DNA of 14,109 nt, from contig WRIP01000020.1 in the NCBI GenBank assembly GCA_009782665.1, forward strand, positions 1 through 14,109, read 5' to 3'. The notes under the pieces were generated by a model. The model had not been told where the DNA came from and searched no databases. It saw only the letters and a program-made list of their open reading frames with translations. This document shows positions 7,901 through 13,619 of this stretch, one piece after another; within the stretch, counting starts at the first letter, position 1, and every line of letters begins with the position of its first letter. The position numbers were made by a program, and so were the translations under genes. The DNA is from Oscillospiraceae bacterium (GTDB lineage: Bacteria > Bacillota > Clostridia > Oscillospirales > Ruminococcaceae).

Positions 7901-8513
7901 TCTTCAGATACGCGGAGCGGGTGGTATTCTTTCAGCACGTCAGAGCGGGCATATGCAGGAGGTGGGGTATGATACATATCTCGATATACTGAATGAAGCC
8001 ATCGATGATGAAAAAGGCATCAAACGGGAGAAGAACATTGAATGCCAGATAGATTTAATTGTAGATGCATATATACCCGACTCATATATCTCAGATATTG
8101 AGAGTCGAATCGAGATATATCGCAGGATAGCTTACCTCAGGGAAAAAGAGGATGCCTCAGACATAATGGAAGAGCTAGAGGACAGATTTGGTGAGGTTCC
8201 CACCTGTGTGGGAGGGTTAATTAATGTATCATTGGTGCGGGTATCTGCCGGTAAACTGGGTATCTATGAAATTACACAGAGAGACAATCGGATATATTTC
8301 TATACAGATAGTATAGACCCAGAGCGAGTGACCCGGCTCATAGGGAGTAAGAGTCGTAAGGTCATGGTTGCAGCAAAGGGAAAGAGTAACCTATCGGTGG
8401 ATATCCATCCCGGAGAACTCCCAATTGATGCTGCCACCGAATCAATACGAGTAATGATGGGGAAGGACATAAGCGACCCAGTAGCGAGTGAAACCGCATC
8501 CGGATATTCTTGA
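4974..8513 (+). CDS. mfd: Transcription-repair coupling factor Mfd
   Basis: ATP-dependent DNA translocase that pushes or removes RNA polymerase stalled at DNA damage and recruits UvrA. 1179 residues, full length. In order: a UvrB-like N-terminal region (GRGQFALRGGIVDIFP near 168-183); an RNA polymerase interaction domain starting near residue 500, with VHKYHGIGVF (510-519) and YIKIQYQGTDVLYLP; translocase domains with Walker A GDVGVGKT (655-662), Walker B DEEQ (756-759), TLSATPIPRT (780-789), SIIETGVDVSN (896-906) and QIRGRVGR (925-932); and a C-terminal regulatory domain from about 1030 (YIPDSY, then DRFGEVP). All motor motifs are intact. The Walker A loop has Val where E. coli and B. subtilis have an aromatic residue, a minor change. 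The start at 4974 is preceded only by a weak GTGGA; it fits the family N-terminus and the pth gap. Confidence 0.97.
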   Translation: MIKILPIIQNSESFLQIALAANQNKASALFGAHPIHRAVYAAALSDYLKRPIIIITDTDSEATRLASDISVISDMKVACFPSRDFVFHTVEGTSYDLEHARLAVLGNILSGSLNIVTASLEAYCQHTIPAADYKTLSFHIETGDRLDIRELPRMLLNSGYTRSDKVDGRGQFALRGGIVDIFPANYENPVRVDFFGNEIESISYFDVTTQRSTVAIKSMDITPAREVILGDKQTILKILRTQLEQIDQLNQADNASNDSEVEDRIGGHIDDTYASVLTRDIEYTESDITLPTSDRYLPYCYSTKATIADYLDNPITIYCDPAALRTRTRTLIEHHWSDIEQYVASGVLRGGQNDFFRPFEFDTKDKAAIFTDVFARTGVATGLSEMININASTLPRFTGEFAPLLAEITGYLSSGFAVGIYVPTDRAATNIVKDLRDAGFSVNQGSDAELMHGSVTVSVGTLYSGFEIPSLKLVVFTGARATYVPTETNRRKKRDSFSDLEDLIEGDLIVHKYHGIGVFAGIHRIDHHGLIRDYIKIQYQGTDVLYLPVTQLDMITRYVSPKDDAKVVIAKLHSGEWQKLRKKIYRSAREMAKELIELYAQREQAKGIAFSADSEWQQEFEDRFIYEETTDQLRSAYEIKEDMQKEKPMDRLLCGDVGVGKTEVALRAAFKCVYDGYQCAVLVPTTILAWQHFGTFLERMENYPIKVVMLSRFSTPKEIREAREGIRNGTVDIAIGTHRLIQKDIEFRNLGLLVVDEEQRFGVGHKEKLKQKFPNIDVLTLSATPIPRTLNMAMSGLRDMSVIEYPPQDRHPVQTFVLEYDREVIRDAIEREVARGGQVFYLHNRILTIERTASSLRELCPDVRIEIAHGQMDEGELSTIWRRMFIGEVDVLCCTSIIETGVDVSNCNTLIVEDADRLGLAQLYQIRGRVGRSNRRAYAYFTFRKDSIITETASKRLSAIRDFTSFGSGFKIAMRDLQIRGAGGILSARQSGHMQEVGYDTYLDILNEAIDDEKGIKREKNIECQIDLIVDAYIPDSYISDIESRIEIYRRIAYLREKEDASDIMEELEDRFGEVPTCVGGLINVSLVRVSAGKLGIYEITQRDNRIYFYTDSIDPERVTRLIGSKSRKVMVAAKGKSNLSVDIHPGELPIDAATESIRVMMGKDISDPVASETASGYS

Positions 8514-8538
8514 TATATGTATATGGATGGTGTATAAT
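8510..8538 (+). promoter_or_regulatory. Strong promoter of the SurA-like lipoprotein gene
   Basis: TTGATA (8510-8515, 5 of 6), a 17-base spacer and TATAAT (8533-8538, 6 of 6). The -35 box overlaps the mfd stop codon. Transcription would start near 8545, giving a leader of about 87 bases. The lipoprotein can thus be made independently of, and at a higher level than, pth-mfd. Confidence 0.75.
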
Positions 8539-8591
8539 TCAGACTACAAAATCGAGCAAAAAAGATACATGTAGTAGGAGATTACCATCGA

Positions 8592-8631
8592 AATTTCCTG
8601 AAAGGAGTACAGCTGATTCGTACGAGGAATT
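8592..8631 (+). promoter_or_regulatory. Hairpin covering the ribosome binding site of the lipoprotein gene
   Basis: AATTTCCT (8592-8599) pairs, with one bulged T, with AGGAATT (8625-8631), which contains the GAGGA ribosome binding site and abuts the ATG at 8632. Inside it, GTAC (8607-8610) can pair with GTAC (8620-8623). A second AGGAG (8603-8607) sits in the loop side but has no start codon at a useful distance. This could limit or regulate translation. The pairing is visible; the effect is inferred. Confidence 0.4.
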
Positions 8632-9732
8632 ATGCTGCGAGACTGCCAGATGAGAAAAATATTATCTTCAATTTTAGTTGTGTTACTACTAGTAACACTG
8701 TTTGCCGGATGCTATCGGGATGCAGATGTACTGGTCGTTGATGGGTATCCTATCTATCCCGGGTTGTATCTGTATTTTCAACTTCAATCTATATCAATGG
8801 CTTCACAAAAATTCGACGATGAGTTTGTAGGAAAGGAACTGTACGAGCAAACCATCGACGGTATTTCTGCCAGAGACTGGATAATGAATAAAACCGTGGA
8901 GCTGGCACAGGAGTTTGTCTTCATCGAGAAGTCATTCGAACGCCTAGAGCTGGATGAATCGGGAGTGGAATTCGAGATGGCATATTATGATGCTACCCTT
9001 CGCAGCGAATGGTCGAATATGAGCTATTTCTATACTAAGAATGGAGTAGGGTACGAGACCTTCAGAAAAGCATATGCCAACTACCTGAAATCAAACTACC
9101 TGTTCTCCGCCCTATATATTGCTGAAGACGGTGAAGAAGAGGTTCCCGAGCAGGAGATAAAGGATGAGTTCACCGAAAACTACACATATCTCGATTATAT
9201 AAGGATTAATAAGGTGGATGAGGATGGTGAGTTGTTGACCGAAACAAAAATCCAAAAAGCACGTGATGATATCAATGCAATGAAGAAAATAGCAGAAGAA
9301 ACAGTTGCTGAAGAAGGAGTACTATTCTACTACCCCGAAAACATTGGACTGCAGGCAGCATTTGAATACTACTGTGAGAGTAATAGTTTGACAGAGGACG
9401 AGGCTGCGGAAGCTAAGAGCAAGAACTTTACCGAACACACGATAATTAAAACCAATTCTACATTATATGATGAAGAGTTCATTACACAACTGTTCAAAGC
9501 GAAGTATGATAAATTCGTTGTCTATGAAGACGATGAAACCGTCTATCTGTATTGTAGGCGTTCAATGTTAGACTTCAATGAAGACTCGTGGAAGGATTAC
9601 CGAGAATCGATAATTGCCGAACTGCGTACCGATACATATCTTGACTATTTAGTGGAAAGAAGTCATCAGCTACCGGTCAGCGAGAAAGCTTCAGCACGAA
9701 GATACTTCAATATGAATAAGGCGAGTCTGTAA
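8632..9732 (+). CDS. SurA_N/PrsA-like lipoprotein without a recognisable parvulin domain
   Basis: 366 residues. The n-region MRK, a hydrophobic stretch and the lipobox LFAGC (lipidated C27) mark an extracytoplasmic lipoprotein. The segment after it (VLVVDGYPIYPGLYLYFQLQ) resembles the start of SurA_N/PrsA-type chaperones of clostridia, and the acidic, helical body (about 60-170) fits the same fold. A PPIC-type isomerase domain would be expected around 180-330; I cannot point to its conserved motifs, so foldase activity may be chaperone-only. The position after mfd is typical for such foldase genes. Start choice: ATG 8632 has GAGGA only 3 bases upstream; the in-frame ATG 8650 begins a more usual signal peptide but has no ribosome binding site. 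A terminator follows the gene. Confidence 0.75.
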   Translation: MLRDCQMRKILSSILVVLLLVTLFAGCYRDADVLVVDGYPIYPGLYLYFQLQSISMASQKFDDEFVGKELYEQTIDGISARDWIMNKTVELAQEFVFIEKSFERLELDESGVEFEMAYYDATLRSEWSNMSYFYTKNGVGYETFRKAYANYLKSNYLFSALYIAEDGEEEVPEQEIKDEFTENYTYLDYIRINKVDEDGELLTETKIQKARDDINAMKKIAEETVAEEGVLFYYPENIGLQAAFEYYCESNSLTEDEAAEAKSKNFTEHTIIKTNSTLYDEEFITQLFKAKYDKFVVYEDDETVYLYCRRSMLDFNEDSWKDYRESIIAELRTDTYLDYLVERSHQLPVSEKASARRYFNMNKASL

Positions 9733-9758
9733 TCGTAACTATAACTATATATAGCACT

Positions 9759-9799
9759 GGACCTCAAATACACATGGTATCTGAGGTCCTTCATATTTT
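9759..9799 (+). terminator. Rho-independent terminator after the pth-mfd-lipoprotein block
   Basis: GGACCTCA (9759-9766) pairs with TGAGGTCC (9782-9789). Inside, after one A/C mismatch, ATAC pairs with GTAT around the 5-base loop acatg. The stem is followed on the plus strand by TTCATATTTT. It lies between convergent genes; the minus strand has no T-run after the stem, so termination from the HEAT gene side would be weaker. Confidence 0.8.
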
Positions 9800-10421
9800 A
9801 CTGTTCGACAATGGAACTAAGAGTCTTTTGTATTCGCTTTATTTGTGACGCACTGAGTTCATCTTTTCTACTCTCAAATATCTCCTCAACTCTCTTTATG
9901 TTTACCTTATTAAGGCAGACTACCATACGTTCAATGTGTTGCGGCATATTCTTTATTCGGCTTTCGCTCAGATGTTTCAGTAACAGAGGTTCAACTCTTT
10001 TTTTGTATTTCTCATCCATACTACACAGCTTAGCAAATACGGTAACAGCATTATCTACGGTAATGACACTCCCCGTTAGGAATGCGTCATATATCTCATC
10101 AAAGCGACTAAAGATTCCTTCTGGGTCAAGGTCGGTTATGGTTGCTAACGCTTTCATCGCGCCCCAAACCATCCGATTATTCTTTGAGGATAGAGCTTCG
10201 ATGAAACTATCGACATAAAGGACTAGCAGTTCGGGTTTTCTGGCACCGACCTCATATAGTATCTTAATGCAATCCGATGCAATATCCGATTGAAGAGAAG
10301 ATAAGCCATCAACAATCTCTTTGATACAATCATGGTTCATTTCTTCACACAATCTCACTGCCACTTCGATGTTAGGTTGTTCGTCATTTCGACCGAGGGC
10401 GGTAGCTGTTAGTAAAGTCAT
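9798..10421 (-). CDS. HEAT-like helical repeat protein
   Basis: 207 residues, no signal peptide or membrane segment, almost wholly helical. Paired helices such as IASDCIKILYEVGARKPELL and MVWGAMKALATITDLDP look like HEAT/ARM repeats, so it is probably a protein-binding scaffold; the partner is unknown. The sequence GAAGGAAGAGAAGGG just before ATG 10421 is a good ribosome binding site. Only 36 bases separate the start from the end of the insertion sequence, and beyond that element lies the HAD gene in the same direction, so the gene probably belonged to a HAD-HEAT operon. Its present transcription must come from within or through the insertion. Confidence 0.7.
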   Translation of the reverse strand: MTLLTATALGRNDEQPNIEVAVRLCEEMNHDCIKEIVDGLSSLQSDIASDCIKILYEVGARKPELLVLYVDSFIEALSSKNNRMVWGAMKALATITDLDPEGIFSRFDEIYDAFLTGSVITVDNAVTVFAKLCSMDEKYKKRVEPLLLKHLSESRIKNMPQHIERMVVCLNKVNIKRVEEIFESRKDELSASQIKRIQKTLSSIVEQ

Positions 10422-10455
10422 ATCCCTTCTCTTCCTTCGTATATATGTTTTTCTT

Positions 10456-10482
10456 TAACTCTACAACTTAGAATTTTTCATT
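10456..10482. repeat. Left terminal inverted repeat of the insertion sequence
   Basis: TAACTCTACAAC is an exact inverted match to 12775-12786. With one-base gaps the similarity continues inward (TTAGA-ATTTTT against TTAAATATTTTT), about 25 bases in total. A small hairpin, TTAGAAT and ATTCTAA (10468-10486), overlaps the inner part. Confidence 0.8.
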
Positions 10483-10491
10483 CTAAAATTC

Positions 10492-10710
10492 TTACCCAAA
10501 GTCTGGGATATATCCATACAAATCATTAAAAGCTTTCTCCAATGTGCTCTTAGAATGAGAATCAAAAGCTTTAGCTGAAGAATGTAAGTAATAGTTGAGT
10601 TTTTTAAGAATGCTACCTGGTTTTGGAATACTCTCTTGAATACGCATAAGAACAAGAATGATAGTTAAGACTTGTTGTAGCTCAGAATAACATCTGTAAT
10701 ACTTGGATGC
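10492..10710 (-). pseudogene. Frame-shifted C-terminal tail of the transposase
   Basis: In the -1 frame relative to the transposase, an open stretch runs from 10710 to a TAA at 10492-10494. Past the transposase stop it reads VLTIILVLMRIQESIPKPG, then ILKKLNYYLHSSAKAFDSHS and about 20 further residues. A helix followed by an SH plus basic residues near the end is typical of IS4/IS701 transposase C-termini. The two frames overlap only at 10665-10710, so a one-base loss (or a -1 shift) must lie there. No slippery heptamer is visible, which favours mutation. The rebuilt protein would be about 730 residues. Confidence 0.6.
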
Positions 10711-12689
10711 TTAATACTCTCATTAGAAATCATACTCATTTTTGCATCAAGGAAGTCTTCGAGTATAACAGGCTCCTCATTGAGAGGTGTTACTAAAGGA
10801 GATTGCTGATTGCACTCAAACTCCATTCTGAGCTTAATAACAAAAAGGTGAGCGAGAATACAAAGAAGCATATGTCTGTTCCATGCATTCCAAGATCTTG
10901 ATTCATAATGATCCATACCGAGATACTTTTTACATTCATGGAAGCATTGTTCAATTGACCATCTCATAAGAGCTGGTCTACGTAAATCCTCTGCGGATGC
11001 ATCTTGAGATTCGTTACATAAAGCATACTTCATCGTCCCATCAGCTAATTCACGTATATATAACCAAACAGACTCACCTGGTAAACCTTCATGAGATTCA
11101 ACAACTCTTAAGTACTTGTCACGAGTTATGATTGGACCTTTTGCTCCAATATCTAATACGACATCATTCCAGGGTAAAGATTCATCTTGGGCTATCTCTT
11201 TCACAGTACGAGGAGAAATATCAGGGATTTCCTTTATTGGTTTTCTACCTTTTCCTGAGTATGATGGGATAGATAACTCGGGAGGTTGTGTAAAAACTAA
11301 ACAATTACTCTTAATATCCACAAAGTAGACTAGTCCTTTCGGTAAAGAGTTGAGAAAACCACTATCATTACCAAAAAAGCTATCTGCGCCTACATATTTT
11401 GCAGCGAATAATCCTGAATCATATGCTTTTCTTATCTGTGCTGATGCTATTTGTCCTTTTTTCTTAAATCCTATCCATGAAGGCACTTTACACTTTTTGA
11501 GTCTAGATGCATATTCTTCTCCAAACCATTCTTCAGGTATATATAGCTCATAGTCTATGAGAGCATAACCATTGGGTCCCACATATCCGCAGAAGACTCC
11601 TGCTTGGCAATTGTCGACCTTATCCAAACGACCACAGTATTGTCGATATACTCCTACTGATTCGTTACCTTTCTTCAGAAAGTCTGAACCATCTATCGTG
11701 ATCATTCCATTCTTATGTGTAAGTAGTTCTGATACCTCTTTGCGGTATTCATCGTGCATACCGATATCATCCCATTTGTTTACAGACATGAAATTCATTA
11801 AATTGCGAGCTTGCTCTGTCCCTTCGAAAGCAATAGCTATTGGTTCTGTAGATTTTCTTTCAAGATTACTCAGGAATCCTTTCTCCATTGCTATATAGTG
11901 CGATCTGTTTTCTTTACTACCGACATAACCTATGTATCTTGACAAGTGATCTGCAAATAGCTGACGTATCTGCTCTGTAAAGTCACCTACAATTCCCATT
12001 TCTTTTAGTATCGTTGGTGTCCATAGTGGTATCCCGTTTATCATATCTTCAAGCTCCTCCCGACCATTACTTAATCTTCTTAAGTCGGGTCGAAACTCCC
12101 TAGCAAATGCATTACTCATTATGTAGACATATATATCCTTCTTGTTACCATGATATACAAACGAATTGCCCTGCCTTCCATATCCTTTAGTAACTCCAAG
12201 ATATGTCCAATTCGCTGCTATGTAACAAGTCCCCAGATATTTCTCTCTGTCTACAAATGTTTCCACTATATACGGAGTTACTTCATACTGCTTTTGCCAA
12301 TCTTCTCGTACCTGTATTAATGCTTTTGACAGTACATGAGATGCTAGGTTTCGTATGTGTATCCACGGTAGTATCAGAAATCGATTATTCGTTAGAATAT
12401 GTGATAGTTTTGATATCCTCGTACTATCATCCCAACCTATGTAATCATCTCTTGGTCCAAGTTTGTATACTCCTGAACAAAAACTGATTGCTCCTACTAT
12501 TTGTTCTCCAAGAACTATTAGATACTTTATCCGTGCTCCTATTTGCCCTTCATATCTCAGATAGTGGTACTCGTTTACAATCTCGTTCCAAAAGACCTCC
12601 CATTTTGTTTCATCTACTTTAAGCAGCCGTGTAGATCCAAACTCATTTAGTTCGCCTTCTAATGGCGTTTTATCTAATTGGAAAGTCAT
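10665..12689 (-). CDS. Transposase: N-terminal DruA/DUF4338 domain fused to a DDE nuclease, 3' end frameshifted
   Basis: 674 residues. Residues 1-200 match the DruA (DUF4338) pattern: YHYLRYEGQIG (41-51), RDDYIGW (80-86), NNRFLILPWI (101-110), ETFVD (143-147) and GTCYIAANW (153-161). From about 240 an IS701/IS4-type DDE domain follows: D333 in MITIDGSDF, D436 in YVGADSFFG and E580 in RWSIEQCFHECKK, where R576-x3-E580-x6-K587 is the classical signature. All three acidic residues are present, so the nuclease core looks intact. DruA was named in the Druantia phage-defence system; its role in a transposase is not clear to me (DNA binding or target handling is a guess). AGGT lies 6 bases before the ATG. 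The frame stops after LSYNKS, but a family-like C-terminus continues in another frame, so the protein is probably truncated. Confidence 0.85.
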   Translation of the reverse strand: MTFQLDKTPLEGELNEFGSTRLLKVDETKWEVFWNEIVNEYHYLRYEGQIGARIKYLIVLGEQIVGAISFCSGVYKLGPRDDYIGWDDSTRISKLSHILTNNRFLILPWIHIRNLASHVLSKALIQVREDWQKQYEVTPYIVETFVDREKYLGTCYIAANWTYLGVTKGYGRQGNSFVYHGNKKDIYVYIMSNAFAREFRPDLRRLSNGREELEDMINGIPLWTPTILKEMGIVGDFTEQIRQLFADHLSRYIGYVGSKENRSHYIAMEKGFLSNLERKSTEPIAIAFEGTEQARNLMNFMSVNKWDDIGMHDEYRKEVSELLTHKNGMITIDGSDFLKKGNESVGVYRQYCGRLDKVDNCQAGVFCGYVGPNGYALIDYELYIPEEWFGEEYASRLKKCKVPSWIGFKKKGQIASAQIRKAYDSGLFAAKYVGADSFFGNDSGFLNSLPKGLVYFVDIKSNCLVFTQPPELSIPSYSGKGRKPIKEIPDISPRTVKEIAQDESLPWNDVVLDIGAKGPIITRDKYLRVVESHEGLPGESVWLYIRELADGTMKYALCNESQDASAEDLRRPALMRWSIEQCFHECKKYLGMDHYESRSWNAWNRHMLLCILAHLFVIKLRMEFECNQQSPLVTPLNEEPVILEDFLDAKMSMISNESIKHPSITDVILSYNKS

Positions 12690-12731
12690 TTTGTTACCTC
12701 GACGTATTTGTGGCTATATCGTTCTTTGTCA

Positions 12732-12760
12732 AAAGTAGCATATTTTGTGTCAAATGTCAA
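12732..12760 (-). promoter_or_regulatory. Transposase promoter at the right end of the insertion sequence
   Basis: On the minus strand a perfect TTGACA (12755-12760), a 17-base spacer and TACTTT (12732-12737, 3 of 6 for -10). Two more TTGACA copies lie at 12748-12753 and 12727-12732. Start near 12725, about 36 bases before the ATG. Confidence 0.5.
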
Positions 12761-12786
12761 CAAAAATATTTAACGTTGTAGAGTTA
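12759..12786. repeat. Right terminal inverted repeat of the insertion sequence
   Basis: GTTGTAGAGTTA (12775-12786) is the reverse complement of the left end. The outer edge is 2-4 bases from the HAD stop codon. The inner part overlaps the -35 box of the transposase promoter, as is common for insertion sequences. Confidence 0.8.
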
Positions 12787-12788
12787 GT

Positions 12789-13442
12789 CTATGAGCAGAT
12801 ATATCGATATAACTCATCGCAATCGGTCAGGATTGTTGTCGCTCCAGCCTGCTTAAGCTCTTCACAGCTGCCGTATCCCCAGGTGATTCCGATACTGTCT
12901 ATGAAGACTTGATTTGCCCCGATGATATCGTGTTTGCGATCTCCTATCATGACAGCTGACGCGGTACGAGAGGGATCTAGTACCGACAGTGCGTTCAAAA
13001 TAATATCCCGTTTGCCGTTTTGTGTATTGCTCCCGTCGATTTCGTCTCCGGAAACTATACCGAAGTATTGCATGAGATCAAAGTGTTCAAGTATCTTCGA
13101 GGCATATACCGTCGGCTTATTAGTAGCAACACCCAGAAAACAATTGCAATCGGTCAGCTGCTCTAGTAGTGACGGAATATCAGGATAGACGATATTCTCG
13201 AATATCCCTTTATCCGCGAAGTGCTCTCGGTATTTTGCCACAGCTATAGCGGTATCACGTTCAGAAAACCCGTAATATTGTATGAACGATTCTCTAAGCG
13301 GTGGACCGATGACTTTTGTCAGCTTATCAAGAGCTTCATCTATATCGAAATATGACAGTGCATATTGAAAGGATTTAGTTATTCCGACCATTGGGTCGGT
13401 CAACGTTCCGTCAAGATCAAACAAGCATACCGTATATCTCAT
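12789..13442 (-). CDS. HAD-family hydrolase, phosphoglycolate phosphatase (Gph/PGP) type
   Basis: 217 residues from ATG 13442, chosen because GGAG lies 8 bases upstream and the family motif begins at once; a longer frame up to 13502 has no such site. Motif I FDLDGT has nucleophile D9 and acid/base D11. Motif II is the threonine T107 in GVATNKP, motif III is K144, and motif IV is MIGDRKHD with D168 and D172 binding Mg2+. A helical cap domain (about 17-85) sits between motifs I and II, as in phosphoglycolate phosphatase-like enzymes. It is a cytoplasmic phosphomonoester hydrolase; the substrate (2-phosphoglycolate, a nucleotide or pyrophosphate) cannot be read from sequence. The C-terminus is complete, and the TAG stop lies only 2-4 bases from the insertion sequence. 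The HEAT gene is likely a former operon partner. Confidence 0.88.
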   Translation of the reverse strand: MRYTVCLFDLDGTLTDPMVGITKSFQYALSYFDIDEALDKLTKVIGPPLRESFIQYYGFSERDTAIAVAKYREHFADKGIFENIVYPDIPSLLEQLTDCNCFLGVATNKPTVYASKILEHFDLMQYFGIVSGDEIDGSNTQNGKRDIILNALSVLDPSRTASAVMIGDRKHDIIGANQVFIDSIGITWGYGSCEELKQAGATTILTDCDELYRYICS

Positions 13443-13501
13443 GAAGCTCACTCCATCTGTCTGCCAGGTAAAAGACGCCTTGCCGACTCTTTTCTTATGC
13501 A

Positions 13502-13530
13502 ATGATATGGAATATTGTATAACAATGCAA
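13502..13530 (-). promoter_or_regulatory. HAD gene promoter with a palindrome in its spacer
   Basis: On the minus strand TTGCAT (13525-13530, 4 of 6), a 17-base spacer and TATCAT (13502-13507, 5 of 6). Within the spacer, ATTGT-ata-ACAAT (13514-13526) is a perfect 13-bp dyad, placed where a repressor would block polymerase. Start near 13495, leader about 53 bases. Confidence 0.55.
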
Positions 13531-13560
13531 GAGATTCAGTTAACTCAATTTTTGTTTGGT

Positions 13561-13589
13561 TACACAGATGAATCAAATACTGGTATAAT
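13561..13589 (+). promoter_or_regulatory. Extended -10 promoter of the UlaG-like gene
   Basis: TACACA (13561-13566, 4 of 6), a 17-base spacer and TATAAT (13584-13589) preceded by TGG, an extended -10. Start near 13596, about 24 bases before the chosen ATG. Divergent from the HAD promoter, with about 30 bases between the two -35 boxes. Confidence 0.65.
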
Positions 13590-13619
13590 GAGAAAAATAC
13601 GTTTGAGATGGGAAAAGAT

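Larger units (their letters stand above)
10458..12784 (-). mobile_element. IS701/IS4-like insertion sequence with a DruA-fused transposase
   Basis: About 2.33 kb. The outer ends are inverted repeats starting ACTCTACAAC on each side. The dinucleotide TA flanks both ends, a possible 2-bp target duplication, but the repeat can also be drawn to include TA, so this is undecided. A single transposase gene fills the element, oriented leftwards. Base use is more AT-rich than in the neighbouring genes. The family name is inferred from the R-x3-E-x6-K motif of the transposase. Confidence 0.85.

Noticed and set aside
8632..9732. A full PrsA-type parvulin isomerase
   Set aside because: The N-terminal chaperone-like part fits, but I could not identify the conserved motifs of the PPIC domain.
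10438..10466. A hybrid outward promoter for the HEAT gene, with -35 TTGTAG in the inverted repeat and -10 TATACG in the flank
   Set aside because: TTGTAG matches only 3 of 6 and a start near 10431 would leave a leader of about 10 bases that cuts into the ribosome binding site.
10461..10655. A 64-codon minus-strand ORF after the transposase
   Set aside because: Its translation looks unlike a protein and a better frame here continues the transposase C-terminus.
10456..12786. A longer target-site duplication of the insertion sequence (4-10 bp)
   Set aside because: Flanks beyond the shared TA do not repeat: TTCTT on the left and GTCTA on the right.
9798..13502. A Druantia defence island around the DruA domain
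   Set aside because: No DruB-E type genes or large DruE-like helicase occur nearby; the DruA domain is fused to a DDE transposase inside terminal inverted repeats.
13443..13502. A longer N-terminus for the HAD protein starting at 13502
   Set aside because: The extra 20 residues precede the family motif, the predicted -10 box overlaps that start, and GGAG is well placed for ATG 13442.
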